Of a stretch of 64,000 nt of DNA, positions 19,748-31,257 are shown one piece after another; the stretch's first letter is position 1; the number at the start of each line of letters is the position of its first letter. The translations under genes and the position numbers were made by a program. The DNA lies in the NCBI RefSeq assembly GCF_902806685.2, contig NC_048548.1, positions 13,046,557 through 13,110,556 of the forward strand. Reading direction: 5' to 3'. The notes under the pieces are model-generated. The model made no database searches, was not told the origin of the DNA, and saw only the letters and a list, made by a program, of their open reading frames with translations. The stretch comes from Maniola hyperantus. Lineage: Eukaryota > Arthropoda > Insecta > Lepidoptera > Nymphalidae.

Positions 19748-20080
19748 CGTCCGACGGACGGACGGACTGATGGATGGATGGACGGACGGACGGACCAGAC
19801 AGACTAACGCCTCCATTCCACCACCTTCTTAAGATCGTCGGTTCAGAGGGCTGGAGGTCTTTCCCACACTACGCTTGCCAGTGTGCGGTCTCCACTCCAG
19901 AACGTTTCTGCCCCATGGGTTCTACGACAAACATAGCCTTATCTATTGGCACATTAGCTTGTATTTCTCTCGGTTATGTCGGACATTTTAGTTCTCTAAC
20001 AGATTTAATCGTTGTGAATTTTATTCCTCAGAGAGACACCCAACATATCCCACTCTATATGTCACTGAGTGACTTCAAAT
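19748..20080 (-). repeat. GGAC-type simple repeat and LINE 3' fragment
   Basis: 19756..19798 is a GGAC/GATG tetranucleotide tract. 19803..19930 on the minus strand gives degenerate RTE-like sequence (ERPPAL...TDDLKKVV), with 'cagaacgtttctgcccc' on the plus strand. This is a divergent RTE-type LINE end. Confidence 0.5.
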
Positions 20081-20082
20081 AG

Positions 20083-20575
20083 AGATAGCGAGCAAACGAG
20101 CAGGTGTGTCACCTGATGTTAAGGATTACCACCGCCCATGAACATTTGCAGCACCAGAGGAATCGCCGATGCGTTGCCGGCCTTTTAGGAATTTGTTGGT
20201 CCGCTCCTGGAATAACCCCATGTTGTAATCGAGTGGGAACACCGCCTACGGGAGTTGGTTCCACAGTTTGCATGTGCGTGGAAAGAAAGATCTGACACAA
20301 CGGACGGTTGAAGTGCACCAGACACCCAGGTGGAGAGGGTGCACTGTGGCGCGCGGTGCAGTTGTAGAAAAAGGAGGGTGGAATGAGATCAAAAAGCTAT
20401 TGAGAGCACTCCCCACTATAAAGGCGATAGAACACGCATAGAGAGCTAGCGTCTCTGCGGTGCTCCAGGCTTTCCAACGAGCCGGTTAGTTTAGGATCGT
20501 CCACAAGTCGAACAGCCAGGCTTTGGATCGGATCAAATATGGCAAGAGTTGGTACTGGGGGGATAAATTCTACTT
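20083..20575 (-). pseudogene. LINE pol C-terminus (second family)
   Basis: Minus-strand reading contains LGVWCTSTVRCVRSFFPRT, KLWNQLPAVFPLDYNMG and QERTNKFLKGRQRIG, then stop. It looks like the C-terminal end of an insect LINE pol of a jockey/CR1-like group (assigned by eye). The 3' end of the same family appears on the plus strand at 28975..29087. Confidence 0.65.
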
Positions 20576-21484
20576 ACCCCACAGTACTACAGTATTTAAC
20601 TTAATATTCACCACTTAGCACATGTAGAGCAAAGTTGTAACAGAATCCGCGAGTCGGTGGGAACCGTGCAGCTGTCCCGTTATTTATTTTTGCTCAACAT
20701 AAAACTTGCTACTTGTAAACTTGGTTCTTCTAACACCGAAACGCTTTCGGCGGTGCGGAACCAACTCCGCGGGAGTTCGGAGTTTCGACACGTGTTCTGT
20801 AAAGGGGATAAAAAGGTTTCTTACATTTTTAAAACGGTAACAAAATACTTTTCATCCCATCTATTCGAAAAGGACGACTTGGTTCGCCTTTAAGTGCACC
20901 CAAAGGTGGTGTTTGCGGCGCACTAATAATTAAGTGCGAATAAAAGATAATTGCGTCGCACTTATTTATAAGTGCGCCGCAACTATCTTTGCCGCGCCCT
21001 TTTTGAATTTGGAACATCGTAGTGTTCAGCGCCAAAGAAATCGAACGCAAATATTTTTTTAGAATTTTCCAGCCAATTTCTATTCCTAATAAAACTGTAA
21101 CAATAAATTTTCAGAATTGCGAAAATGTCTCAAATGTAAATATAAGTTTTTAGTTGTTTCATTTTTAATTTAGTTGTCTATGTTTTATTTAATAATAATA
21201 TTACAATAAAATATGAGGCGCCTTTTATTTCCTTATAGAGGGTGATGAAAAGTAGAGTGTATCACTCGGGCGCAATATATTTTTGGCTCGGGCGACGTAC
21301 TTTGAATCCCTCGCTACGCTCGGTATTCTACTTTACAATCCCTCACTACGCTCTGGATTCAAAAAAGCACCCTCGCCGTAAAAATATTATTTTGCTCCCT
21401 TAGGATACAATCTACTATTGTTTCTATTTCAAAGGTTTTTTACTCATCGAAAATTATCCTACCTAATTGCTACATTATTATGAC
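20576..21484. other. Unassigned; contains an imperfect inverted repeat
   Basis: 'gcggcgcactaataattaag' (20909) pairs with 'taagtgcgccgc' (20967..20978), giving a small foldback structure. 21240..21400 is mildly GC-rich without a usable ORF. Confidence 0.4.
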
Positions 21485-21638
21485 ATCATCATCATCATCA
21501 TCAACCGATAGACGTCCACTGCTGGACATAGGTCTCTTGTAGGGACTTCCACACGCCACGGTCTTGCGCCGCCTGAATCCAGCGGCTCCCTGCGACTCGT
21601 CTGATGTCGTCCGTCCACCTAGTGGGGGGGTCTTCCAA
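21485..21638 (-). repeat. RTE-type LINE 3' fragment with ATC tail
   Basis: ATC repeat (21485..21502), then 'gatagacgtccactgctgga' and 'ccacctagtgggggggtctt'. Same end as 48846. Confidence 0.7.
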
Positions 21639-22500
21639 CTGTAGAGGCATGCGGCCTCTTCTAAGACTGGCAGCTGTAAAGAAGACATTTCACATCGCAG
21701 CTGCCACTTAGAACGAAAATTTGAATACGGAGCGATTCGAAAATCCTGCGGCCCTGGGCGAAATCCAGGGGCCACATTCGCTCCTCAGACACCAAGACCG
21801 ACACATCACTGTCGAGCACCGAGCTCCAGCTTTTGTTCCACCACCACGAATCTCTTGATTTCGTCTGGTCGGATACAACCAGTTTGTGTTTTAAATTATA
21901 TAGAGTCGTCGATGTATATAATCAATTTGCATTGTACATAGCTCGCGGAGTTTTCCGTTAGGAGTGAGTTACTTTCAGCACTACCATCGATGTAAATCTA
22001 GCACATGAAACTATCCTGAATTATATCTTGTAAATATGTGAGCAGCCGTTTTATTCATACACCGTGCTACCACACAACCATTCCAGCACCTTGGGAGTTG
22101 GGACCCCAACGTCTATCGGTTCAGTCACCTTTTCCTTTTATATATTTAGATAATACCCATTCAGCATCCAGCTCAGCCGAGCATCTGTTTGAAAATGTAA
22201 AACGATTAAACGTAATGAAATTTATTCGGAACACATCAAACTTTTAAGTGGCATCGTTTGTATTCCGTGAGATTTTAGCGCGACCAATCCCGTGAACCCC
22301 GCTGACGACCTCACATACGTCTCTTTGTTCAAGTTTAATGGGCGGCCAGGGGGGAGAGGGAGGTCAGGGTGGACTGGTGTTGCCAAGCATGTTGCGGGCA
22401 CCGCAATGTTGTACAACTCACAAACAACTCCTTCTGCAATTTAATGTGATCGTCATTTTAATAAAAACACCGTGTTTGTCCCTTGTACCTACAACAATCA
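21639..22500. other. Unassigned, with a short Helitron-2 end at 22118..22151
   Basis: 21700..21850 is GC-rich and may be old LINE coding sequence. 'cagtcaccttttccttttat' (22125) is a Helitron-2 5'-end remnant. No gene supported. Confidence 0.35.
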
Positions 22501-22684
22501 GCATCATCATCATGATCGACCCATTGTCAGCTCACTACTGAGCAATGGGTGTCCTCTCAGAAGCGTAGAGACTTCACAGGACATCACTGATAGAGATCTC
22601 TCATAGAGATCAGTGCTTCCCTGTCAACTTTTACTCTCTTTTTCTCTTTACAGTAAAATATGTTTGTGGTACAATTTAACCTTA
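22501..22684. repeat. SINE-C-like tail and flank
   Basis: 'catcatcatgatcgaccca' at 22502 is a minus-strand SINE-C 3' end. It is followed by 'gtgtcctctcagaagcgtag', a diverged body. Confidence 0.45.
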
Positions 22685-22795
22685 CAGTTCTCCATAGTGT
22701 TCTCAAAGGTGTGTGAAGTCTGCCGATCCGCATTGGCCCAGCGCAGGCCTGTGCTCATTAGTGAGCCGGCGATGGGATGATCATGATGATGATAG
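22685..22795 (+). repeat. SINE-C, 3' half
   Basis: 'acagttctccatagtgttct' through 'gtgagccggcgatgggatga' with a GATGAT tail. Confidence 0.7.
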
Positions 22796-22811
22796 TGAAT
22801 AGTTAATCAAG

Positions 22812-22975
22812 TACAGTACGCGGCAGAAAGTACTTAATGTAGGTACATCGGCCTTTAGAATGTCATTTCGGCTATATTATGACGTTTTGTCGGTCTCAAC
22901 GACAGAGACAATGCTCTACAAAATCTGCTATTGCTTCTAAAGGTCGATGTACATTACTTTCTGTCGCGTACTGTA
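22812..22975. mobile_element. Foldback MITE family E, complete
   Basis: Starts 'tacagtacgcggcagaaag' and ends 'cattactttctgtcgcgtac' plus 'tgta'. The two halves are approximate reverse complements. No ORF. Confidence 0.75.
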
Positions 22976-23396
22976 AAAGCATTCTTTTTATGAAAAGTCA
23001 CGCTAGATAATATCCCTGATATTTATTGGAAAATATGCGCGAATAAAATTCCATTATAAATCGAGAGTCACGGAATCCAGATATTGGAATGGATATTATA
23101 GGGGACGCAATATTTCAATGGGATTTCATAAGTCGTCGGTCAAACAGAAATATAGCTTGGAATCCCGTATTTTTCGCTTTAAAACATTCCGAATGGCAAA
23201 CAGCTGTTAAAGGAATAACTTGACAGTGATATATTAGGATAATAGCTTTTACTCGACTTGACCTGACTGCGTGAATCGTTTTCATCCCAGCATTTAGGGT
23301 TTTTTTTAGGCTAGACCGTGCCAAATACTGGTCTTGGATATAAGCCGGCCTTTTCGGGATTCCATGATATACAAGGAAATACAAGCTTAATTTACT
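22976..23396. other. Unassigned stretch
   Basis: A 100-codon minus-strand ORF (23115..23417) has no recognisable domain and runs into repeat J. Not called. Confidence 0.35.
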
Positions 23397-23475
23397 ATAA
23401 TCCGCCAAACCAGACAAATCTGTATGGTGTGCAGCATGCGATATGCATAACTTGCCCTCCCACTACTAAAGAAGC
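23397..23475 (+). repeat. Repeat J, second copy
   Basis: 'ctataatccgccaaaccaga' to 'cttgccctcccactactaaa' parallels 6772..6870. Class unknown. Confidence 0.4.
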
Positions 23476-23762
23476 ACAAAAAGCAATTTTGTTACGCCGA
23501 ATGCACAACCGAAGTTCATTATTGTCATAAATAGGGGGAGGTTTCCTGTATAATATAAAGAAGTAATAAGGCAATAATAAGTGAATAATGGATTTTTTCA
23601 AAATTCCCACGGAAGCAAAATCGTGGGAGATCGCTAGTATGCTATACTGAGAATAAAACAAACTAGCCCAATTATTATATAAAACGGTCTAATCATTGTT
23701 CACAATAGAAATACAAGATAATAGAAACTCAAAATCTACAAGACTGAAACTGGATATCAACT

Positions 23763-23945
23763 CTATTTTTTTTAAAGAATATTAGACATGTTAAATGACT
23801 AATATTCCCCATTCCTCTCCAACTAAGCGTCAAGCTTGCGCTAGGAGTAGGTAGTACAATATTATAGTGCAACGGGCGGGGTTTGAACCGTCGACCTTTC
23901 GATTTTCAGTCCACTCCTTTACCCGTTAAGCTATTGAGGCTCTAT
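23763..23945 (-). repeat. SINE-D (tRNA-derived)
   Basis: Minus-strand copy: 'gcaacgggcggggtttgaac' (B-box side) and 'acccgttaagctattgaggc' (A-box side), with T-rich sequence at the left (poly-A tail). Confidence 0.75.
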
Positions 23946-24182
23946 TGGATTAAATACCCAGTAAGATACACCTACATAAACACTGGGTTAATTTTAAAAC
24001 CAAAATTACCTTTTCCCCCAGGAACCTACATGAAACAAATTTAAAAATTCCAATTTCCACCACGCTAAGTAAACAAAATGGCGCAGCCGTAGTTATTTCG
24101 TCATTTCAGCTCAAAAACTCAATTTAGAGAGCCTCCCAGAGGCTTTCGGTCAGTGCAAAAAATCTCATACAAAATTTGTTTT

Positions 24183-24770
24183 GGCTAGGGTTGCCATCAG
24201 CAAAATCTATAAACTAGGACAAGGTGCTTGAAAACCCCGGATTTTTGAGTGTAAAGCCCGGACATATCGGTCCATTCTTTTTCATCTCATAAATAAAATA
24301 AAATATTGTTATTTATTAATTACTAATATTATAAGGAGGTAAAGTTTATAAGATTGTTTGGATCTCTGGAACTACTGAACCGATTTTGAAAATTCTTTCA
24401 CCAGTAGAAAGCTATATTATTTTTGAGTGACATGGGCTATATTTTATTTTTAAAATTTTAGAGATACCACGAAAATTATAATAAGCTACCCGTGCGAAGC
24501 CAGGGTGGGTGGCTAGTTATTTATAAATACAAAATACCTTAAAATTTGATAACGGAACATCTAAAAATTATATCTCATAATTGAAGATATAATAAAAACA
24601 AACTCAGTTTTGATATTATTAATCAAAATGGATTAACTACTTAAAATAAATTTCTAAGTACATTATGCAGAACTCCGCCCGGACGCTCCCCGGACTCCGC
24701 TGGCTCCTCAAAACTAGGACAAATCCGGGAAAACCCGGACGGATGGCAACGCTAGTTTTGGCAAACCAGA
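24183..24770. repeat. Possible TIR element split by a Helitron
   Basis: 'ggctagggttgccatcag' on the left faces 'cggatggcaacgctag' on the right, and both sides carry 'actaggacaa' and 'cccgga' blocks. A Helitron-like element (24320..24516) sits inside. Boundaries are uncertain. Confidence 0.3.
24320..24516 (+). mobile_element. Helitron-3 (subfamily with a different body)
   Basis: Body 'gaactactgaaccgatttt' and 'ttctttcaccagtagaaagc' shared with 46200..46384. Ends 'gtggctag' with a degenerated hairpin. Confidence 0.6.
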
Positions 24771-25090
24771 GACCTTTCACAGCCAGCGTTAGTTGGCCTG
24801 TGCTCGCACGACTGAACTGATATTCGTCATATGAAAAAGGAATTATCAAGTGCCTGTAAAGTATCTGTATATACTGGACGCTTTTTTGGTACGTCGAGTG
24901 ACGGAAGATTCGAATATAGTTTGTATGAATCAATTTGGCAATGTAATGGGTACATACCCATGACGATAGAGTATTTTACTTCAAAGTCAATTTGGGTTAC
25001 AACATATCTTTTTTTAATCGATTACTATTAATTTAATCTGCTGTTACTGAAATATTGGTTGGTGATGAGGAGATCCGTAGGAGAACTAGA
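24771..25090. other. Unassigned stretch
   Basis: No recognised gene or repeat. Confidence 0.35.
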
Positions 25091-25402
25091 GTAACCGACA
25101 TAGCTCAACGGGTTGCGAAGCTGAAGTGGCAATGGTCAGGGCTCATAGTTCGTACAACCGATAGACGTTGGGGTCCCAAGGTGTTGGAATGGTGACCTCG
25201 CACCGGAAGACGCAGCGTTAGAAGACTCCCCACTAGGTGGACGGACGATATCAGACGAGTCGCAGGGAGCCGCTGGATTCAGACGGCGCAAGACCGTGGC
25301 GTGTGGAAGTCCCTTCAAGAGACCTATGTCCAGCAGTGGACATAGGTCCACTGCTGGACATAGGTCCATAGTCCATAGTGGAGTTGGTTGATGATGATGA
25401 TG
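25091..25402 (+). pseudogene. RTE-type LINE pol C-terminus, best copy
   Basis: The plus frame reads AQRVAKLKWQWSG, then RWGPKVLEW, stop, then RRLPTRWTDDIRRVAGSRW, IQTAQDRGVWKSLQ and the end at the 'cagcagtggac' block, followed by GAT repeats (25386..25403). This is the RTE-clade C-terminus that serves as reference for the other fragments. A tail-to-tail inverted duplication of the last 19 bp lies at 25323..25363. Confidence 0.75.
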
Positions 25403-25455
25403 ATACCCGCGATACCTATCTCCCACGGGTATGACGGTACGAGGACGAGGCTTAT

Positions 25456-25618
25456 TACAGTCCGACAATAAGGCTCTCTTGGCACTTGAATGACATTGAT
25501 AGGGGGGCGCTGTTGGAGAACAAAGGCTTAGAATATCCAAACAAGAACAAAGCCGACACTTGACGGCAATGTTAGTTCCGATTTTCGCCACGCGCCAAGA
25601 TAGCCTTGTCGCACTGTA
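25456..25618. mobile_element. MITE family G, copy 2
   Basis: Same interior as 17708..17867 ('cttggcacttgaatgacatt', 'gccacgcgccaagatagcc') with TIR ends CAGTCCGACAAT... / ...CCTTGTCGCACTG and TA flanks. Confidence 0.7.
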
Positions 25619-25851
25619 TTTATTTGGTGCATCTACAACATAGCGAGACCAATAATAATTAATCTATGATCTACACATTGCATTGGTCCTAACCTCAGCT
25701 TGCCGAAATATTTCGGACATTATCAAAAAATTTGTATAAACTTGATTTGAATTTATTAGAGGAAAACGTACTAAAACTTGAATAAAACAGGCCATAACCG
25801 TACTACTTTACAATTTTCACAAACGAGCCTTGATATAACTTGATGTACTCT

Positions 25852-26345
25852 TTTTAGGGTCCCGTACATCAAAAGAAAAATGGAAGCCTTATATTAGGAT
25901 CACTTCGTTGTCTGTCTGCCTGTCTACCGTGTCTGTCAATTCGGGAAAATCAAAAACTATAGGGTAAGTAATTCCCGTTGACCTATAATCATGAAATTTA
26001 CCAGGTAGCAATGTTTTATAGCACAAGTAAAGGAAAAATGCGGAAACCGAAACTGAAAATAATTAGTTAACTAAATCACATCAAGATGGCGCTGTCTGTC
26101 ATTAACTTGCAGATTTCTAGAGCATTGTCTTTCTGGTTGAGACCGCTAAAACGTCATATGAGTGACAGAGACAACGCTCTACAAAGCCGAAATGTCATTC
26201 TAAGGGCTGATGTACATTACTTTCTGCCGCGAACTGTACCATACAGCCTAGCTGTTGGAGACTGAGAAATATTCTGATTGGAGGTTTGTTGTACGATGGT
26301 ATGGAACCCTTCGTGTGCGGGTCTAACTCGCTCTTGACCGGTTTT
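25852..26345 (-). repeat. Repeat family A, diverged, with nested foldback MITE E
   Basis: Family A starts at 'agggtcccgtacatcaaaag' and ends 'gctcttgaccggtttttt'. Family E sequence ('gacagagacaacgctctac', 'cattactttctgccgcgaac') occupies 26110..26228 within it. Confidence 0.65.
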
Positions 26346-26349
26346 TTAG

Positions 26350-27080
26350 TTTAACTAGGTGCTCGAAAATTTCCATAAAACTGAATATGGTTCCAACTGA
26401 AATGAGAATTCGTAAAAATGCGCGCCGTATTTCAATTTGCGAAACATACATTCGCCGGAGACCGTCGCGGCTTGATTTATGTGATCTTTTATATTATGAG
26501 ACTAGCTTTTGCCGGCCACTTTACCCATTCCCCTGTTCCTGAGAGGTGAAGTCACATTTTAGTGAGGATTTCAGGAGAGCGAAATTAAGATTTTCCCTTT
26601 TTGTCTTGTAATTGTGACTGTTTGTTCTATCTAATCTAAGGAGTTTTTCTCCACAAGTGGCCTCGTTTCTTTCTTTATCTGATATATTGCTAGCATTTTT
26701 TGTTAAAATTTGGTTTCGTTTTTGGTTAAACTAAAATAGATAGGTACTAAATGGGCTAAACATATTAGCTAAATACGCTCTTTTTATATAACTAAAAACG
26801 TAAAAACACATTAGTTTTTAATAATTAGTTAGTTGAACACATTAATAATTTACCTGCCTCTAGGTATTTCTAGAAATTATAGAAGGAATTATAAGAAAGT
26901 ATGTTACCTATAAGTAGCGCCGTGTTCTGTTCAGTCTACCGGGTTCAATAACACAAAGTTCACCGATAAATAACAGATTTATTGAAGTTAATAAAGTTAC
27001 AAGGTTACAACACAAAATGAATACTATGAACAAATTAGATAACAGAGGACCAGTAACTGCAAAAACTGCTAAGTCTTACA
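26350..27080. other. Unassigned AT-rich stretch
   Basis: No coding signal. A poor Helitron-like word ('actagcttttgccggccact', 26501) is present. Confidence 0.35.
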
Positions 27081-27082
27081 AA

Positions 27083-27436
27083 AACCGGCCAAGTGCGGGT
27101 CAGGCTCGCGCAATGAGGGTTCCGTACTATACAGTCGTATTTTTTCGACATTTTGCACGATAATTCAAAAACTATGATGCATAAAAATAAATAAAAATCT
27201 GTTTTAGAATGTACAGGTGAACCTTTCATATGATACCCCACTTGACATAGTCACTCACTTCGAAAGTTGAAAGTACTAATAATTAGTTCATGACCACAAT
27301 TTAATTTTTTTTGTGTGATCTAACCCTAAATTCACGGTTTTCAGATTTTTCCCCAAATTTCAGCTCTAAGATCTGCCTACCTGCCAAATTTCATGTTTCT
27401 AGGTCAACGGGAAGTACCCTGTAGGTTTCTTGACAG

Positions 27437-27467
<31 letters not shown>

Positions 27468-27525
27468 ACAAAGTGATCCTATAAGGGTTCCGTTTTTCCT
27501 TTTGAGGTACGGAACCCTAAAAAAA
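27083..27525 (+). repeat. Repeat family A, full-length
   Basis: 'accggccaagtgcgggtcag' to 'ggtacggaaccctaaaaaaa', with a GACA run (27431..27466). Confidence 0.75.
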
Positions 27526-27780
27526 GGCCAACATGGCAAAACGCTAGCGTCAGCAGCCCCCTATAACAGTACCCATTAGTTACCCAGCATAATATTTAAT
27601 GAATGCAGTATGTTAACGTCGTAACCTTGTTGATTCCGTTATCGATAACGGCCTTGCGCGCGTGCAACTAGCGCACATCCCTAGTCCGATTAACACATTC
27701 CGATTAATTAACAACATTCAGCTGAGTTCGGGCCTTTTCGTTGGCACGACACATTTTAGATACCTAATAGGTACCTATTA

Positions 27781-27887
27781 GATTTTAAGGAATGTTTTTT
27801 TTGTAAATATTTGTGTTTGTGTTTATCATGTGTCGGATCAACTAATAAACTTCTATTCTATTCTATTCTATTCTATTCTATTCGATT
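27781..27887 (+). repeat. LINE-like tail with TTCTA pentanucleotide repeat
   Basis: 'caactaataaacttctattc' then (TTCTA)n to 27884. It follows an AATAAA-like signal, so it is read as a retroposon 3' tail. Confidence 0.5.
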
Positions 27888-27894
27888 ATGAGTT

Positions 27895-28040
27895 ATGGCC
27901 CAGTCTGCAGCGAAATGATAACTAGACTATAATGCGAGACCGACAAAACGTCACATAGGTATGAGAGATAGAGACAACGCTCTACAAAGCCGAAATCTCA
28001 TTCTAAAGGTCTACTCACAATATTTCTTGCCGACTACTGT
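27895..28040. mobile_element. Foldback MITE family E, partial
   Basis: 'gagaccgacaaaacgtcac' and 'gagacaacgctctacaaagc' present; ends degenerate. Confidence 0.6.
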
Positions 28041-28084
28041 ATGTCTAAATGACTATGACAGCAATTATTTAATACTACTATACT

Positions 28085-28378
28085 TTGACCTTATTTTTAT
28101 TTTGTACTAATCTTGCTTTATAATAAATTCTAGTCAACATTCTCATAATATAATAATATATAAGCATGCAAACGAATAATATTTAATATCTAGTAATGAT
28201 AATTTTAATAATTTTAATCCTATTCTTATTGTATCTTTAATATTTACCATTTTGTTGTACCTAAAATTGTATTTGCAATACCCTGACAGGGTCTCATGTA
28301 TTTAGCTTTTAGCTTTAAGCACCCACCATCAATTAATGTAAATGTACATGAAAGCAAATAAATAAATCTGAATCTAAA
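28085..28378 (+). repeat. 3' end of the CR1-like LINE (second copy)
   Basis: Reverse-complement match to the 3' UTR of the element at 37396..41361: 'gtatttgcaataccctgaca', 'gggtctcatgtatttagctt', 'caattaatgtaaatgtacat', ending TCTGAATCTAAA, the same TCTGAA-type tail. 5' truncated. Confidence 0.8.
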
Positions 28379-28711
28379 TTCGCTGTCTATTTCAGCATAC
28401 AGGACTTCCTACCTTGCCATTCCGCTATCAGTTCTACAATTGAATATTCGCAGTATCCCATCCCACTATCACATATTACGCGCAGTGGGATATTGGCAAT
28501 TACTTACTATGAATATTAATTCAATTCCCAATTAATATGTAACGAACTGGTAATCCGGTGTGTTCTCTAATGAAACTGATCATGCATGGAGTCTCAATGG
28601 CACAGTGTCAAAATACCTTGTAGAAAGGCAATATTTTGAGGATTCGATTCCTGGTCTAGTAATTTTCATAATTTAAATTTTCATAAAAATTCATTACCCA
28701 TATATTATAAA

Positions 28712-28929
28712 CTAGATGATGCCCGCGACTTCGTCCGCGTGGATTCAGCTTTTTATAAATCCTGTGGGAACTCTTCAATTTTCCGGGATAAAAAGTAGCC
28801 TATGTCCTTCCCCGGTATGTAAGCTATCTCTGTACCAAATTTCGTCAAAATCAATAAAACGGTTGAGCCGTGAAAAGCTAGCAGACAGACAGACAGACAC
28901 ACTTTCGCATTTATAATATTAAGTATGGA
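28712..28929 (-). mobile_element. Helitron-1, complete
   Basis: CTAG, 'atgcccgcgacttcgtccgc', GACA run, and 'cgcatttataatattaagta' ending GA. Intact ends. Confidence 0.8.
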
Positions 28930-28962
28930 TTAGCTGATGCCCGTGACTTCATCCGCGTTCGC
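28930..28962 (-). mobile_element. Second Helitron 3' end abutting the first
   Basis: 'tagctgatgcccgtgacttc' begins at the very base after the 5' end of 28712..28929. Only the terminal hairpin region remains. Confidence 0.55.
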
Positions 28963-28974
28963 TTGATTTGATTT

Positions 28975-29087
28975 GCATTGGCGGTTCCTCTGGTGCTGCT
29001 CATGTTCTTGGGCGGCGGTTATCACTTAACATCAGGTGACCCGCCTGCTCGTTTACTCGCTATTTTTATTTCAAAAAAAAAAACTCA
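28975..29087 (+). repeat. LINE 3' end with poly-A
   Basis: 'ggcggttcctctggtgctgc', 'acatcaggtgacccgcctgc', then an A run. Plus-strand counterpart of the end at 20083..20180. Confidence 0.6.
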
Positions 29088-29564
29088 ACCAACTGCTTCA
29101 GCACTTTAATCTAAATAAACAACTTATTATTTGAATGGATAGCAATTAAACTAACTAGAAAGGCATATCTCGCATTTTGCGAGCAACAATTTAAACTAAC
29201 AAGCCGTCACTTCCGGGCGCCATTATTTAAGACTTAACAAATTTAAGAGCTGCGGAAATGCGCTAAGATTTGTTTAATTCTAGCACTCAACAGTTCTGCA
29301 GTCTAGTTCTAGATTGTCTTTGTGAATTACTAGAATGCCGCCTCGGTCGTTGTTAACTTAAAGTGTTTACTTTGAGAATAGCTAGTAGCTCTGAAAAACT
29401 TAAATAGGCATAATGTCATTTTCAGTCGAGTTTAAAGCCTGAAAGAAATTATCGGATGTGGCTGACAACCGTGACTGTATCGGTATCTGGATAAAACATA
29501 GTCAGGTCGAGATGGCATTCGGGGTATGAAGCGGAGGGACGCACGTTTACCCACGATATCCGCT
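29088..29564. other. Unassigned stretch
   Basis: No recognised feature. Confidence 0.35.
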
Positions 29565-29850
29565 TTCCCCTTCAACTATAGGAGTAGGTACGATAAATAG
29601 TGCAACGACGGTTGAACCGGCGACCTTTCGGTTTTCAGTCCGCTGCTCTAACCGTTGAGCTGTTGAAGCTCTATTGTATACGGAACCCTAAAAAGTAAGT
29701 AAATATTCTACTTAATTGGAATAAAAACCAATTTAGTACCGAAGCAGTGAAGAAATGAAGACCGTGAAGAGAGCTGCGACCGTAATTGCTGGTTGCAATA
29801 AAGCTGCGCCTAAAAGGTATCAGCAGTGAAAAGAAAAATCGGCCAAGTGC
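29565..29850 (-). repeat. SINE-D plus flank, first copy of a local duplication
   Basis: SINE-D (29565..29675) and adjoining sequence ('cgaagcagtgaagaaatgaa', 'gttgcaataaagctgcgcct') recur in the same order at 30112..30455. This is a direct segmental duplication about 600 bp apart. Confidence 0.65.
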
Positions 29851-30105
29851 GAGTCAGACTCTCAGACAAAGGGTTCCGTATGATCGGACAAGAAACAGTA
29901 CTTTTTTTAATATTTTTTAATTTGCATGGTGGCTATTTTAGAATTTTTATTACTTGTTGTCATAGCGGCACATACTTTGTGAAAATTTAAACTCTATACT
30001 TACAGCGGTTCATGAGATAGGTACAACCCGCTGACAGACAGACAGACTGACGGACGGACAGCGGAGGCTTATTAATAGGGTTTTTTTGACACCCTTTTTT
30101 TTAAA
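29842..30105 (+). repeat. Repeat family A variant
   Basis: Starts 'cggccaagtgcgagtcagac'. The body differs from the main type and resembles the reverse complement of 47243..47588 (a 'cggacggacagcggaggctt' block). Lies between the two duplicated units. Confidence 0.6.
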
Positions 30106-30111
30106 TAGGAA

Positions 30112-30455
30112 AAAGAATAGGTATCTATTATATTAGCCAATGTTGACTAATATTTCCCTTTCCCCTCCTACTAATCGTTAAGCTTGTGCTAGGAGTAGGT
30201 ACGACAATAGTGCAACGGTTGAACCGGCGACCTTTCGGTTTTCAGTCCGCTCCTCTAACCGTTGAGCTATTAAGCTCTATTGAAGCTGCCCTTTGTATAC
30301 GGAACCCCAAAAAGTAAGTAAATATCCTACTTAATTGGAAGAAAATCCAATTTAGTACCGAAGCAGTGAAGAAATGAAGACCGTGAAGCGAGCTGCGACC
30401 GTTTGCTGGTTGCAATAAAGCTGCGCCTAAAAGCAAACAGCAATAAAAAGAAAAA
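30112..30455 (-). repeat. SINE-D plus flank, second copy of the local duplication
   Basis: Matches 29565..29850 with scattered substitutions and small indels. The SINE-D part is 30112..30285. Confidence 0.65.
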
Positions 30456-30797
30456 CTTATCGTTTACTTGGAAAGGTGGGATGTATCAAAAATGTGAGGT
30501 CCCAGTGTAAGCGGAGGCTTAATTTTTTTAGGACTTTTATTAAGTGTCGAAACGAAAACCTCTGTTTTTCAGATTGCCAAAGATGTACTATAACTGTCTC
30601 CTATTTCTGTTTTGGGTCGATGAGGGTCCAGTCCAGCATAACGGTATGGATTTCCTTGGGATAATAAATTATTATAACTCCCAAATCCTTTCGCTCTAAC
30701 AACGACTATCATTATAAGTAATTGTTAGTTATGTGAATAATTAGAATTAGTTTTTAATTTCGTAGGATTAGTTGTTAAGTTAAGCTAGTAATAATAA
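30456..30797. other. Unassigned stretch
   Basis: No recognised gene or repeat. Confidence 0.35.
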
Positions 30798-30968
30798 TCT
30801 AAATATATAAAAGGAAAAGGTGACTGATTGAATGATCTATCAACGCACAGCTCAAACTACTGGACGGATCGGGCTGAAATTTGTCATGCAGATAGCTATT
30901 ATGACGTAGGCATCCGCTGAGAAAGGATTTTTGAAAATTCAACCCCTAAGGGGGTAAAATAGGCCTGC
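30798..30968 (+). mobile_element. Helitron-2, 3'-truncated
   Basis: TC start, 'aaatatataaaaggaaaagg', body to 'aacccctaagggggtaaaat', then lost. No terminal hairpin. Confidence 0.7.
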
Positions 30969-31257
30969 TTTTTATGTTGACAGCAATCCACATTACTTTA
31001 GCGTTGATTTAAACACCAAAAACATCCTATAAAGTTAAACCTCTGCAGCATTTTAATCAACTTTGTTTAAGGGCTTTAGAATACAATTTATTTTAAACCA
31101 CTCCAGATTTATTGTGCAGAATCCGTGACATGTGACCGGGATCGTCAGGTTGACTGATTGCTATTTTTCGCCACTATATTCCTAAAATCCTAATAAATTA
31201 CTCGCTATCACAAACATGTCCGCGAAAAAACAGTTGGTTCAACCTGAATTACCTTTT

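Noticed and set aside
22222..22541. Small overlapping ORFs around a GGGGAGAGGG-type tract
   Set aside because: Purine-rich tract, no splice context, no domain, both strands open.
24637..24933. 98-codon minus-strand ORF
   Set aside because: Overlaps the possible TIR element end at 24650..24770; no domain and AT-driven composition.
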